Positions 14,451 through 25,359 of a stretch of DNA of 64,000 nt are shown here, one piece after another. Source of the stretch: Mycolicibacterium setense (lineage in GTDB: Bacteria; Actinomycetota; Actinomycetes; Mycobacteriales; Mycobacteriaceae); NCBI RefSeq assembly GCF_000805385.1, contig NZ_JTJW01000007.1, positions 1 to 64,000 of the forward strand, given 5' to 3'. The position numbers and the translations under genes were made by a program. The notes below the pieces were generated by a model. It made no database searches, was not told the origin of the DNA, and saw only the letters and a program-made list of their open reading frames with translations. Position 1 is the first letter of the stretch. Every line of letters starts with the position of its first letter.

Positions 14451-17261
14451 CTATCGTCGTGCCCCCTGGTCGATCGGTACCACCGCCGGTGCGCTGTTGT
14501 AGCCGCCGACGCGGACCCAGTTCGCCTCGGGCTCGGATCCCGTCACCGTGCCGGTCACCTCCACGGTCTCCCCTGGATAGACGGTGACGTAGTTGTCGGT
14601 GTATTCGATCGGCAGGATCTCGTCGCCGTCGCGGGTCGTGGTGATCTCGGCACGTTCGAAGAATGCGATCTGGCTGCCGGGATTGTGCAGGCGGATCAGC
14701 ACGGCGGCGCCGCCATCGGACGACTCGGTGCGCTGCGCGGTCACCTGCAGCGGTGCGGGCGCCATCGTGTTGAGCGGCGTCATGTCGGCCCAGCTGCTCT
14801 GCACGAGGTCGAACGCCTGGTCGTTGACCGGCGGACCCACATCGTCGAGTTGCTGGGACTGCCAGTAGGTGTTGTCGGCGACGACGTCGCCGTTCTCGTC
14901 CAAGACTTCGCAGCGGACGAACACCACCGGAGAGTCGACGGCCAGACGCGGCAGCGTCAGCCCCGGTGCCACGCCGTTCGACGGCACGGACGGCACATCG
15001 GAGCTCCGGTCGTCACGCATGCGGCCGGTCAGGTCGTAGGTGCGCACCCGCACCGTCAGCCCCGTCTGCTCGTGCGGCGACTGGTTGACCACGCTCACGT
15101 GGGCGGTGTCGTGATCACCGGTCGCATAGGAATCGAACACCACCGACAGCGGCCGCAGGCCCTTCTTGGCCCCGTAGTAGGCGCCGCCGGGCCGCAGGTA
15201 GTAGTCGAAGAGGTGGCCGAAGAACGACGGCCAGTGGTTGTTGAGCATCCAGTAGATGGTCATCTTGTGGTTGTCCCACCCGCCGGCTGCGAAAGCCTCG
15301 AACTGCGCACGAGTCGACTCGTAGTGCGCGAGTTGCGCTTTGCGGGCGAATTCCTCTGCGCCACTGGATGATCCGTAACGCTGGACCACCGCGGTCCGGA
15401 TACTCTCCAGCGCGGCGTTACTGGGGTTCGCGCCGGCATGGAAATACCAGGCCTCGTTGATCGGCCACAGTTTGTCCGGCGGGATGAACTTCCGCAGGCT
15501 GGCGAACGGCGGGACGTGCTCGTTGTCGCCCTGCTCGGCGTTGGAACCGCGGGTGGCCTGATACCGGCCGCTGAACCAGTAGCTCGGCGGGCGCCAGGTG
15601 TACGGGCCGGCCATGTGGATGCCGTCCCAATCCGGTTCGCCGTTGGCGTCACGGGCCAGGGAGGACACCGTGTCGACGACGGTGTTGGGCCAGTGCAGAT
15701 CACGCAGGATCCCGTGATAGCCCTCGAGCACCGGCGCCGGGGGCTTGCCGTCGCTGCCGTTGGCCCACAGGAACGCCGACGCGTGCCCCCGTAGCGAGAG
15801 GATCTGCGAGCGCATGCTCTCGTCGGCCACCCGCCGATCCTCGTCATCCCACTGCCACCACTTCTCCCACTGGTTGCAGCACATCCATCCGTACATCAGC
15901 GGAATGCCCAGCTCGTCGGCCCGCTCGATGATGTTGTCGCCCGGGAACTTTCCCTCAAGGCGCAGCATGTTCAGCCCGAGATCGCGCACGTATCCGAGGA
16001 TCGCGTCCTCACGTTGAGGGTCGTAGGAGAACAACAGGTCGGGTGTGTACGCCGCGCCGCGGACCAGGAAATCGCGGCCGTTGACCGTGAGGTAGAAGCT
16101 GCCGCCGCGGCCGAGGTCGGGATACTGCTCATCGGTGTCGCGGTGCTGCGCCACCGTGCGGATCCCGAATCGGGAATCCAGCGTGTCGGTGGCCCGGCCG
16201 TATCGCACGAACTCCAACCGCAGGTCGTACAGGTCAGGCGTGCCCATGGTGTAGGGCCACCAGAGATCCGGGTCGCTGACTCGCAGCGCCTCGAAAGTGT
16301 CCGGGTCGAACTGGATTTCACGGCTCTCCCCCGGTGCCAGGCTGATCGCTTGATCCACCGAGATCTCCGGCTTGCCGGGCCGCGTGATGCGGGCCCGCAC
16401 CACACCCCGCATCGGCACGTCGGCGGTGTTGCGGATGTCGGAGTAGACGGTGAGCCGGGCAGAGTCCGTGGCGGGCAGCGGCAGCTCGGAGATGACCAGC
16501 GGGTCACTGAGCACCACTTGCCCCGAGTAGCTCAGGTAGACGGGTTTGAAGATGCCCGCATTGCGGTCGGCGACATAGGAATTGCCGCGCAGCGGGTTCT
16601 TGTCCGGACCCTGATAACCGATGCGGTTCCAGTTGAGCCAGTCCCACCAACTGTCGGCCAGTTCGACACCGTCGATGTCCTGCAGTGCCTGCTCGGGAGT
16701 GACCTTGACCGCGAGCGTGTTGACACCGCCCGGGTTGATCCACTGAGTCGCGTCGACCTCGTGACTCGTGTGCATGCCCACCAGTAGTGAACTGCCGGCG
16801 ATCATCGTGCCGTTGAGCCAGACCTCGGCGCGGTAGTTGATGCCGGAGAAATCCAGCCGGTAACTTGAACTGCCCCGGGGCGCTGTGAAGGTCGTGCGGT
16901 ACCACCAGTCCTGCCGGAACAGGTCGTCTGGCACGTCGGCGAGGTTGTCGCCCACGTAGAGGTCCGGGTAGGTCCCGTCTTCCTGCAGTGCGCCCAACAC
17001 GGTGGACGGCATGCGCTCGACGGGGTGCCAGTCGGCGTTCACCTCGCCCGGAGTGGACATCGCTGCCCCGTCGGCCGTCACCGTGCGCGCCGAGGCCAGT
17101 TGCCAGCCCTGTGCCAGTTCGATGCGTCCGGAGGGCGGCTCCGGCTTGGCGAACTGCGGGAAATCGGCGGCACTCAGCGACAGCACCAGCAGCGAAGCAA
17201 GGACAAAGCCCGCAATCCTGGCCCGAGGGCTCAGGCCGGCGCGGCGATTCCGGGCGGAAAT
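14451..17261 (-). CDS. Secreted GH2 exo-beta-D-glucosaminidase-like enzyme, apparent ATT start
   Basis: Reading from ATT 17261, the protein has 936 residues. It starts with a signal peptide (MSARNRRAGLSPRARIAG then FVLASLLVLSLSA), followed by GH2 sugar-binding, immunoglobulin-like and TIM-barrel domains, and C-terminal Ig-like domains. The sequence resembles Amycolatopsis exo-chitosanase CsxA: IYWMLNNHWPSFFGHLFDYY and GAYYGAKKG are shared. Asp about 504 in LWANGSD matches the CsxA acid/base, and Glu about 576 in GSNAEQ matches the nucleophile. It would release glucosamine from chitosan-like chains outside the cell. The first ATG/GTG/TTG codon, GTG 17186, lies inside the hydrophobic core, whereas ATT has GAGGAG six bases upstream. 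Confidence 0.88.
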   Translation of the reverse strand: MSARNRRAGLSPRARIAGFVLASLLVLSLSAADFPQFAKPEPPSGRIELAQGWQLASARTVTADGAAMSTPGEVNADWHPVERMPSTVLGALQEDGTYPDLYVGDNLADVPDDLFRQDWWYRTTFTAPRGSSSYRLDFSGINYRAEVWLNGTMIAGSSLLVGMHTSHEVDATQWINPGGVNTLAVKVTPEQALQDIDGVELADSWWDWLNWNRIGYQGPDKNPLRGNSYVADRNAGIFKPVYLSYSGQVVLSDPLVISELPLPATDSARLTVYSDIRNTADVPMRGVVRARITRPGKPEISVDQAISLAPGESREIQFDPDTFEALRVSDPDLWWPYTMGTPDLYDLRLEFVRYGRATDTLDSRFGIRTVAQHRDTDEQYPDLGRGGSFYLTVNGRDFLVRGAAYTPDLLFSYDPQREDAILGYVRDLGLNMLRLEGKFPGDNIIERADELGIPLMYGWMCCNQWEKWWQWDDEDRRVADESMRSQILSLRGHASAFLWANGSDGKPPAPVLEGYHGILRDLHWPNTVVDTVSSLARDANGEPDWDGIHMAGPYTWRPPSYWFSGRYQATRGSNAEQGDNEHVPPFASLRKFIPPDKLWPINEAWYFHAGANPSNAALESIRTAVVQRYGSSSGAEEFARKAQLAHYESTRAQFEAFAAGGWDNHKMTIYWMLNNHWPSFFGHLFDYYLRPGGAYYGAKKGLRPLSVVFDSYATGDHDTAHVSVVNQSPHEQTGLTVRVRTYDLTGRMRDDRSSDVPSVPSNGVAPGLTLPRLAVDSPVVFVRCEVLDENGDVVADNTYWQSQQLDDVGPPVNDQAFDLVQSSWADMTPLNTMAPAPLQVTAQRTESSDGGAAVLIRLHNPGSQIAFFERAEITTTRDGDEILPIEYTDNYVTVYPGETVEVTGTVTGSEPEANWVRVGGYNSAPAVVPIDQGARR

Positions 17262-17267
17262 GGGCAG

Positions 17268-17273
17268 CTCCTC
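17268..17273 (-). promoter_or_regulatory. Ribosome binding site that decides the ATT start of the GH2 gene
   Basis: On the minus strand GAGGAG (17273 to 17268) is six bases upstream of ATT (17261-17259). The in-frame codons between the upstream stop (17321-17319) and this site contain no ATG, GTG or TTG. CTG 17267 also lies in frame but is too close to the GAGGAG to use it. Confidence 0.65.
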
Positions 17274-17359
17274 ACAGACCGGTGCGGCACCGTGTCGATG
17301 AGTCGATGCCCTGCGTGGTCATTCTGCCGTGGCAGGAACCGCAGCGTGCGGCCGGTGCG

Positions 17360-18097
17360 TCAGAGCTTGTGCGGGACGTCGTTGACGAGGCCACCGTCCA
17401 TGACGAACTCGGCTCCAGTGGCGTAACGGGATTCATCGCTGGCCAGGAACACCACGAAACTGGACACCTCATCGGGTTGCCCGGGACGGCCCAGCGGGAT
17501 GGTCAGCATGTCCTCGGGGAAGTGCTCGGTCATCGGGGTGCGGATGAATCCGGGATGGATCGAGTTGACCCGGATCTGCTTGGAACCGAGCTCGAGTGCC
17601 GCGGACTTCGTCAGTCCGCGAACCGCCCACTTCGAGGCGACGTACGGGTGGACCATCGCCGCACCGCGCAATCCCTCGATGGACGAGACGTTGATGATCG
17701 AGCCGCCGCCGGCGGCCTTCATCGCCTTGACGCTCGCCTGCATGCCCAGGAACGTGCCGGTCAGGTTGACGTCGAGCACCTTCTGCCACTGGGCCATGTC
17801 GAACTTGCCGATCTGGCCGATTGCCACGATCCCGGCGTTGTTCACCAGCACGTTGAGCAGACCGAATTCCTCGGTCGCCGTTGCGACGGCAGCGTCCCAC
17901 TGGTCGGCGTCGGTGACGTCGAGGTGCACATAACGAACCGCGTCGCCGAGTTCGGCCGCCAGCGCCTTGCCCTCGTCGTCGAGGATGTCCCCGATCACCA
18001 CCTTGGCGCCCTCGGCGATCAGCGCCCGGGCGTGCTCGGCGCCCATTCCCCGCGCCCCGCCACTGATGAGTGCCACTTTTCCATCTACCCGTCCCAT
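17360..18097 (-). CDS. Short-chain dehydrogenase, FabG3 / 3-alpha,20-beta-hydroxysteroid dehydrogenase-like
   Basis: The 245-residue classical SDR has the NAD-binding SGGARGMGAEHARAL near residue 14 and NNAG at about 86. The catalytic Ser is in INVSSIEGL and the catalytic YxxxK in YVASKWAV. It closely resembles M. tuberculosis FabG3 (Rv2002) in motifs and in the N-terminal GKVALISGGARGMGAEHA region; FabG3 reduces 20-keto steroids. ATG 18097 begins GRVDGKVAL. It is divergent from the dehydrogenase at 18200, and a KstR-like site lies between the two starts, which fits a role in steroid turnover. Confidence 0.88.
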   Translation of the reverse strand: MGRVDGKVALISGGARGMGAEHARALIAEGAKVVIGDILDDEGKALAAELGDAVRYVHLDVTDADQWDAAVATATEEFGLLNVLVNNAGIVAIGQIGKFDMAQWQKVLDVNLTGTFLGMQASVKAMKAAGGGSIINVSSIEGLRGAAMVHPYVASKWAVRGLTKSAALELGSKQIRVNSIHPGFIRTPMTEHFPEDMLTIPLGRPGQPDEVSSFVVFLASDESRYATGAEFVMDGGLVNDVPHKL

Positions 18098-18129
18098 GAC
18101 GGGTGAGGCTACCGCCTGCGGCGCGAAAT

Positions 18130-18143
18130 TAGAACCTGTTCCA
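18130..18143. promoter_or_regulatory. KstR-like operator between divergent SDR and NAD(P)-binding genes
   Basis: TAGAACCTGTTCCA matches the KstR consensus TnnAACnnGTTnnA at every fixed position. It lies 32 bp upstream of the SDR start and 56 bp upstream of ATG 18200, so it could control both genes. KstR represses cholesterol catabolic genes until steroid-CoA intermediates are bound. Confidence 0.7.
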
Positions 18144-18199
18144 ATTTTGGCGCCCGATCGGCATACTGCGATTGGACCGAACACCTTGAGGAGACCTGT

Positions 18200-19276
18200 A
18201 TGGCCATTCGCGTGGCGATCGTCGGCACCGGAAACTGCGGCCGGTTGGCCCTGATCCAGCTCATCGACGACCCTCGGTTCGAACTCGTCGCGGTGGGCAC
18301 CTCGACCGAGGCGAAGGTCGGCCTGGACGCCGGCGAACTGGCCGGGCTGGGCGGCGTCACCGGGGTCACCGCCACGCTGGGCATCGATGGCGCGATCGCC
18401 GCCAAACCGGACTGCCTGGTGTACTGCGCGATGGGTGACACCCGCCCCGTGGAAGCCACCCGCGATGTGATGGCCGCACTGGCCGCCGGGATCAATGTGG
18501 TCGGCTCGGCCCCGGGCGGCCTGCAATTCCCCTGGGGCGCCATGCCGGAGAAGGCCATCGCACGGGTCGAAGAAGCTGCTCAGGCGGGTAATTCAAGCGT
18601 GTTCATCACCGGTGTCGACCCCGGGTTCGCCACCGACCTGCTGCCGTTCGCAATCGCCGGCACATGTCAGCGCATCGATCAGATCAAGACCATGGAGATC
18701 GCCGACTACGCCACCTATGACGGCACCGAGGTGATGTCGATCGTCATGGGATTCGGCAATCCGATCGACCAGCCCGGAATGTTGTTTCTCCCCGGAATCC
18801 TCAGCGCTGCTTGGGGAACCGCGATCCGGATGCTCGCCGCCGGGCTGGGCGTCGAAGTCGAAGAAATCACCGAGCACTACGAGTTGGAGCCCGCACCCGA
18901 GGACATCGAGGTCGCGACCGGCGTCATCGCCAAGGGCACGGTGGCGGCGATGCGGTTCCAGATCAACGGCATGGTCGGCGGTAAGCCGGTGATCGTCGTC
19001 GAACACGTCACCCGAGTGCGTACGGACCTGCGACCGGACTGGGCGCAACCTGCCCAGCCCGGCGGCTCCTACCGCGTCGAGATCACCGGCGAGCCGTCGT
19101 ATGTCGTGGACATCTGCCCGACCAGCGATCGAGGCGACCACAACCACGCCGCGATCGTGGCGGCGGCCGGACGGATCGTCAACGCCATCCCCGACGTGGT
19201 GGCCGCCGAGCCGGGCATCCGCACCACGCTGGATCTACCGCTGGTCACCGGCAAGGGCCTCTACAGGTTGGGTTGA
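18200..19276 (+). CDS. NAD(P)-binding dehydrogenase, dihydrodipicolinate reductase-like N-domain
   Basis: The 358-residue protein begins with a Rossmann motif VAIVGTGNCGRLAL and has VVGSAPGGLQFPWG and GVDPGFATDLLP. These place it in the DapB-N/diaminopentanoate dehydrogenase-like family, which is abundant in mycobacteria. The substrate is unknown; amine, imine or keto-steroid substrates have not been separated by sequence. A GGAG sits 8 bases before ATG 18200 (TTGAGGAGACCTGT). Divergent arrangement with the FabG3-like SDR across a KstR-like site suggests shared steroid-linked control. Confidence 0.85.
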   Translation: MAIRVAIVGTGNCGRLALIQLIDDPRFELVAVGTSTEAKVGLDAGELAGLGGVTGVTATLGIDGAIAAKPDCLVYCAMGDTRPVEATRDVMAALAAGINVVGSAPGGLQFPWGAMPEKAIARVEEAAQAGNSSVFITGVDPGFATDLLPFAIAGTCQRIDQIKTMEIADYATYDGTEVMSIVMGFGNPIDQPGMLFLPGILSAAWGTAIRMLAAGLGVEVEEITEHYELEPAPEDIEVATGVIAKGTVAAMRFQINGMVGGKPVIVVEHVTRVRTDLRPDWAQPAQPGGSYRVEITGEPSYVVDICPTSDRGDHNHAAIVAAAGRIVNAIPDVVAAEPGIRTTLDLPLVTGKGLYRLG

Positions 19277-19286
19277 CCGGATTCGA

Positions 19287-20051
19287 TCAGGCTCCGGGCC
19301 GCAGGCGGCGATCGCCGCGGCGCCTGCCGTTCGGGCGCGGCAAGGTGAGCACCGGCCAATCCCGGTCGGTGGCGGCCGCGGCCAGACCCGGCCGCGGATT
19401 CACCGGCCTCGGATTGCCCACCAACCGCATCAGTGCGCGGTCCTCGTCGCCGTCGGCATAGAAATAGCTGTGCGCCAGGTCAACCTGCTCGGTCCGGCAA
19501 AAGGCTTGCACCGCAGCGGCTTTGCGGGTGCCCCAGATGATGGGCTCGACGATCCCGCCGGTCAGCCGCCCCCGCCCATCGGTCGTGAAGTGATTGCACA
19601 GAACGTGGTCGATGCCGAGGTGCCGAGCGACCGGCTCGGCGTGGATTGTCAGCGCCGAGGAGCTCAACACGACGGTGTGGCCGCGGTCCTGGTGCCGGCG
19701 GACCACGTCACGCATATGCGGATAGACGCGTTGCGCGATGCGGTTCTCGAACAGGTACTCCCCCAGCTCGTCGAGTTCGGACAGGGATTCTCCGCGCAGG
19801 TACCCGGCCGCCCGCACCAGAAGGCGCTCGAACGGCATCCGGCCGATCCGGTAGCGCACCGAGGCTTCGACGATCCCGAGGATCTCGCCGGCCGCGGCCT
19901 GCCGCCTCCGGATGCGGTGACCGGCATGCGCCGTCGCCGTGAAGCCGTCCACCAATGTGCCGTCGAGGTCGAAAAACGCCCCCACCTGCGCCCCGCCCGG
20001 ACCGGTCCCGATCTCGAGCAGCGACTCGGGTGGCGACAAGGTGCGGCCCAT
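19287..20051 (-). CDS. HAD-IB family phosphatase
   Basis: The 254-residue protein has HAD motif I FFDLDGTLVDGF (about residues 26-37), motif II VLSSSALTIH and motif IV YADGDEDRAL; the lysine in WGTRKAAAV is probably motif III. The HAD-IB subfamily includes phosphoserine and lysophospholipid-type phosphatases; in mycobacteria related proteins are fused to or sit beside glycerol acyltransferases. ATG 20051 was chosen because upstream residues (open to 20123) overlap the divergent VOC gene and look non-coding. The last 20 residues are very basic (RPNGRRRGDRRLRPG), perhaps for membrane association. Confidence 0.85.
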   Translation of the reverse strand: MGRTLSPPESLLEIGTGPGGAQVGAFFDLDGTLVDGFTATAHAGHRIRRRQAAAGEILGIVEASVRYRIGRMPFERLLVRAAGYLRGESLSELDELGEYLFENRIAQRVYPHMRDVVRRHQDRGHTVVLSSSALTIHAEPVARHLGIDHVLCNHFTTDGRGRLTGGIVEPIIWGTRKAAAVQAFCRTEQVDLAHSYFYADGDEDRALMRLVGNPRPVNPRPGLAAAATDRDWPVLTLPRPNGRRRGDRRLRPGA

Positions 20052-20107
20052 GCAGCCAGTACACCAAGCCGCCACCGCTCTCGGCCAGTTGAGACTAGAA
20101 ATGGGGC

Positions 20108-20473
20108 ATGACCCCAACCGCACCTTCCATCGCCATCAAGGACGTCGCGGCCGTCATCTCCACCGCACGATTCGAGGAGGCAAAGACGTGGTACGCGCGG
20201 CTCCTCGGCCGCGAACCTGATCTGGAACCAGTTCCAGGCGTCGCCGAATGGCAGCTGACAGCGACCGCCTGGCTACAGGTCATCACCGATTCCTCCGGCG
20301 CCGGGCGATCGGCAGTTCGATTCGGTGTGGACGATCTGGACGCTACCGTCGACCGGCTGCGCGACGGTGGTGTGGACGTGACAGAACCCCAGGTCATCGC
20401 CGATATGGTCGCCGTGATCGACATCGCCGATCCAGACGGAAACGAAGTGTCGTTCGTCGCCGAGCTCGCGTGA
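20108..20473 (+). CDS. VOC-superfamily (glyoxalase-like) protein
   Basis: A 121-residue single VOC module with the typical ending DPDGNEVSFVAEL, whose Glu is usually a metal or ligand residue, and an N-terminal half AAVISTARFEEAKTWYARLLGREPD. These small proteins act as dimers in glyoxalase, dioxygenase or drug-binding roles; the function here is unknown. ATG 20108 starts 56 bp from the divergent HAD gene. An AAC-CA-GTT palindrome at 20223-20236 lies within its codons and is probably chance. Confidence 0.8.
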   Translation: MTPTAPSIAIKDVAAVISTARFEEAKTWYARLLGREPDLEPVPGVAEWQLTATAWLQVITDSSGAGRSAVRFGVDDLDATVDRLRDGGVDVTEPQVIADMVAVIDIADPDGNEVSFVAELA

Positions 20474-20517
20474 ATATCCCGGGTCATGTCCCAAACCAGC
20501 CACAGGTGGTACTAAAC

Positions 20518-20531
20518 TAGAACACGTTTCA
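20518..20531. promoter_or_regulatory. KstR-like operator upstream of flavin oxidoreductase
   Basis: TAGAACACGTTTCA fits TnnAACnnGTTnnA. It sits 61 bp upstream of ATG 20593, in the only intergenic space before the gene. Confidence 0.65.
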
Positions 20532-20592
20532 CTTCCGTCCGGGTCGCATGACCGAGGACCCTCAGACCGCACCGCCACTCAAGGAGCTCCGA

Positions 20593-21723
20593 ATGCACAC
20601 CGCACTCTGCGACGAGCTCGGGATCGATGTCCCGATCTTCGCGTTCACCCACTGTCGCGACGTTGTCGTCGCCGTCAGCAAGGCCGGTGGTTTCGGCGTG
20701 CTCGGCGCTGTCGGGTTCACTCCCGAACAGCTTGAGATCGAGCTCAACTGGATCGACGAGCACATCGGTGACCACCCCTACGGCGTCGACATCGTGATCC
20801 CGAACAAGTACGAGGGCATGGATGCCAACATGTCCGGCGACGAGCTCAAGGGCATGCTGCAGTCCCTGGTGCCGCAGGAGCACCTGGACTTCGCCAAGAA
20901 AATCCTCGCCGACCACGGCGTGCCGGTCGACCACAGCGACGACGACGCGCTTCAGCTGCTCGGCTGGACCGAGGCCACCGCGACCCCTCAGGTCGAGATC
21001 GCGCTGAAGCACCCCAAGATGACGCTCATCGCCAACGCGCTGGGCACACCCCCGGCCGACATGATCAAGCGCATCCACGCCGAAGGCCGCAAGGTCGCCG
21101 CCCTGTGCGGATCGCCTTCGCAGGCCCGCAAGCACGCCGATGCCGGCGTCGACATCATCATCGCCCAGGGCGGTGAGGCCGGCGGCCACAGCGGCGAGAT
21201 CGGGTCCATCGTGTTGTGGCCCCAGGTGGTCAAGGAAGTCGCCCCCGTCCCGGTGCTGGCCGCCGGCGGTATCGGCAGTGGCCAGCAGATCGCCGCGGCG
21301 CTGGCACTGGGCGCGCAGGGCGCCTGGACCGGATCCCAGTGGGTCATGGTCGAGGAGTCCGAGCACACCGAGGTGCAGCACGCCGCATACGCGAAGGCGA
21401 CCAGCCGCGACACCGTCCGCAGCCGGTCGTTCACCGGCAAGCCGGCCCGCATGCTGCGTAACGACTGGACCGAGGCCTGGGAGAACCCGGACAACCCGAA
21501 GCCGCTCGGTATGCCACTGCAGTACATGGTGTCGGGCATGGCCGTGGCCGCCACGCACAAGTACCCCAACGAGAGCGTCGACGTCGCGTTCAACCCGGTG
21601 GGCCAGGTGGTCGGCCAGTTCTCCAAGGTCGAGAAGACCTCCGCGGTGATCGAGCGCTGGGTCCAGGAATACCTGGAGGCGACGGGCACCCTCAACTCAC
21701 TGAACGAGGCCGCCGGCGTCTGA
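20593..21723 (+). CDS. Nitronate monooxygenase / NAD(P)H-dependent flavin oxidoreductase
   Basis: The 376-residue TIM-barrel flavoprotein has AQGGEAGGHSG and VLAAGGIGSGQQIAAALALGA, which bind FMN phosphate in this family. The length and N-terminus HTALCDELGI resemble M. tuberculosis Rv1894c from memory. Members oxidise alkyl nitronates or reduce quinones and enoyl substrates; a steroid-ring role is known for the related IpdC. AAGGAG at 20581-20586 precedes ATG 20593 by six bases, so the earlier in-frame start at 20548 is unlikely. A KstR-like site upstream and a strong terminator downstream frame it as a single-gene unit. Confidence 0.9.
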   Translation: MHTALCDELGIDVPIFAFTHCRDVVVAVSKAGGFGVLGAVGFTPEQLEIELNWIDEHIGDHPYGVDIVIPNKYEGMDANMSGDELKGMLQSLVPQEHLDFAKKILADHGVPVDHSDDDALQLLGWTEATATPQVEIALKHPKMTLIANALGTPPADMIKRIHAEGRKVAALCGSPSQARKHADAGVDIIIAQGGEAGGHSGEIGSIVLWPQVVKEVAPVPVLAAGGIGSGQQIAAALALGAQGAWTGSQWVMVEESEHTEVQHAAYAKATSRDTVRSRSFTGKPARMLRNDWTEAWENPDNPKPLGMPLQYMVSGMAVAATHKYPNESVDVAFNPVGQVVGQFSKVEKTSAVIERWVQEYLEATGTLNSLNEAAGV

Positions 21724-21746
21724 TCGGCTCGGCCGCGACAGCGACG

Positions 21747-21783
21747 AAACGGCTGCGAGAACTTTGGTTCTCGCAGCCGTTTT
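21747..21783 (+). terminator. Rho-independent terminator after flavin oxidoreductase gene
   Basis: AAACGGCTGCGAGAAC, loop TTTG, GTTCTCGCAGCCGTTT forms a perfect 16-bp stem with a four-base loop, running into TTTTCTCATTT. It starts 24 bp after the stop at 21723, the clearest intrinsic terminator in the window. Confidence 0.9.
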
Positions 21784-21821
21784 CTCATTTCCGGGATAGC
21801 GCCAACCGCGACCATCCGCAT

Positions 21822-21841
21822 TATGTAGGGTGTCATACATA
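21822..21841. promoter_or_regulatory. Inverted repeat, probable operator of the TetR/molybdopterin operon
   Basis: TATGTA (21822-21827) and TACATA (21836-21841) form a palindrome with an 8-base spacer, 21 bp upstream of the TetR start. Placement and 20-bp size suit TetR autoregulation. Confidence 0.5.
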
Positions 21842-21862
21842 GTCGGGTGAAAGGATGTCGAG

Positions 21863-22434
21863 ATGGCGGGCCCTCGTGAGCGCATGGTGGCGTCGGCGGC
21901 ATTACTGATCCGGGAGCGCGGAGCACATCCGACCGCGATCGCCGACGTACTGGCCCACAGCGGCGCGCCTCGCGGCTCGGCCTACCATTACTTCCCCGGC
22001 GGGCGCACCCAACTCCTGTGCGAGGCAATCGATTACGCCGGCGACTATGTGGTTACCCGGCTGGCCGAGGCCAAGGGGGCCGAGGCACTGCTCGACGGCA
22101 TGATCGAGATGTACCGCAAGCAACTTCTCGGTTCCGACTTCCGCGCGGGCTGCCCCGTCGTCGCCGTCGCGGTCGAGGCCGGCGATCCGCAGCAGGCCGA
22201 CGCGCCCGACCCGGTGCTCGAACGCGCCGGGGCCGCGTTCAACCGCTGGACCGGTCTGATCGCCGACCGACTGCGCGGCGACGGCGCCGACCCGGACCGT
22301 GCCGACGAACTGGCCATGTTGATCCTGTCGGCCATCGAGGGCGCGATCGTCGTCGCCCGCGCCACCCGTGACGTCAAACCACTGGACCTCATCCACGGAC
22401 AACTGCGTGCGCTCCTGCCGAAAGGGACATCGTC

Positions 22435-22438
<4 letters not shown>
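21863..22438 (+). CDS. TetR-family transcriptional regulator
   Basis: The 191-residue protein has an N-terminal HTH (AALLIRERGAHPTAIADVLA then GAPRGSAYHYFPGGRTQLL) of the LmrA/YxaF-like TetR branch. A C-terminal ligand domain follows, with a Cys in FRAGCPVVAVAVE that is typical of this branch. Its stop overlaps the ATG of the molybdopterin oxidoreductase (ATGA at 22435-22438), so the two are translationally coupled and the regulator most likely controls its own operon through the palindrome at 21822-21841. The inducer is unknown. ATG 21863 is preceded by AAAGGATG. Confidence 0.92.
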
Positions 22439-24684
<2,246 letters not shown>

Positions 24685-24701
24685 GCAGTCGAGCCGGCCC
24701 G

Positions 24702-25271
24702 TCAGGGTGCGGGCGCGGGCGCGGGCGCCGGGAGCTGACCGGCGGGAGCCATCGGCGCAACCGGACCTGTCGGGCCCGCGGGACCTGTGGGCGTTGCCGT
24801 GCCCACGGGCACGGGCGCTCCCGGCGGCACCGGGGCCTCGGGCGCGATCGGCACGTTCGGGCCGGGCACCTGACCCGGGACGGGCGTGTTCATGCCGCGC
24901 TGCGCGAGCCCGAGAACCAAGGCTTCCTTACCGCTGATCTCCTGGTTCTGCACGGCGTGCCACAGATCCTTGAGATAGCTCAGGTTGGGGGTCTCCGTCC
25001 CCTGTCCGCTGGGGTCCATCGTGGCTCCCGGTGGCAGCGCATCCGGGCTGGCCAGGTGCGGAACCCCCGCGGGAGCCGCGGCAGCCGGGTCTCCGGCCGC
25101 CTGAGGCGTCGGCCCCGGCCCGGGTGCGGGCGCGGGCACCGGACCCGGCGCGGGTGGCACGGCGGGGCTGGGCGGCTCCGCGGCCGCCGCCGCCGCCACT
25201 GACAACGCAACGATGGGACCCGACACACAGCACACGACGACAGACGTGAACCTTCGGATGTCGACTCGCAT
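24702..25271 (-). CDS. Secreted Pro/Ala-rich hypothetical protein
   Basis: The 189-residue protein has a signal peptide (VDIRRFTSVVVCCVSGPIVA then LSVAAAAAA). Pro/Ala/Gly-rich low-complexity segments flank a short ordered centre, NLSYLKDLWHAVQNQEISGKEALVL split here by function, that may form a helical hairpin. The tail ends in PAPAPAP. It is likely exported and wall-associated; no enzymatic motif is present. It is convergent with the molybdopterin oxidoreductase (17-bp gap) and divergent from CYP125 across the KstR-like site at 25360, though that site is 89 bp from its start. Confidence 0.75.
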   Translation of the reverse strand: MRVDIRRFTSVVVCCVSGPIVALSVAAAAAAEPPSPAVPPAPGPVPAPAPGPGPTPQAAGDPAAAAPAGVPHLASPDALPPGATMDPSGQGTETPNLSYLKDLWHAVQNQEISGKEALVLGLAQRGMNTPVPGQVPGPNVPIAPEAPVPPGAPVPVGTATPTGPAGPTGPVAPMAPAGQLPAPAPAPAP

Positions 25272-25359
25272 AATTCAGTGGCCTCCTGCTGTTGCTCCAG
25301 GGACAGATGGTAGCGCTGAGTGCTTCGTCGCGCTCGTTCAACCGTTACAGATCGAGAAT

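Noticed and set aside
20223..20236. TGGAACCAGTTCCA, a KstR-like dyad
   Set aside because: It lies inside the coding sequence of the VOC gene at codons for a sensible protein segment and is not near any start, so it is treated as chance.
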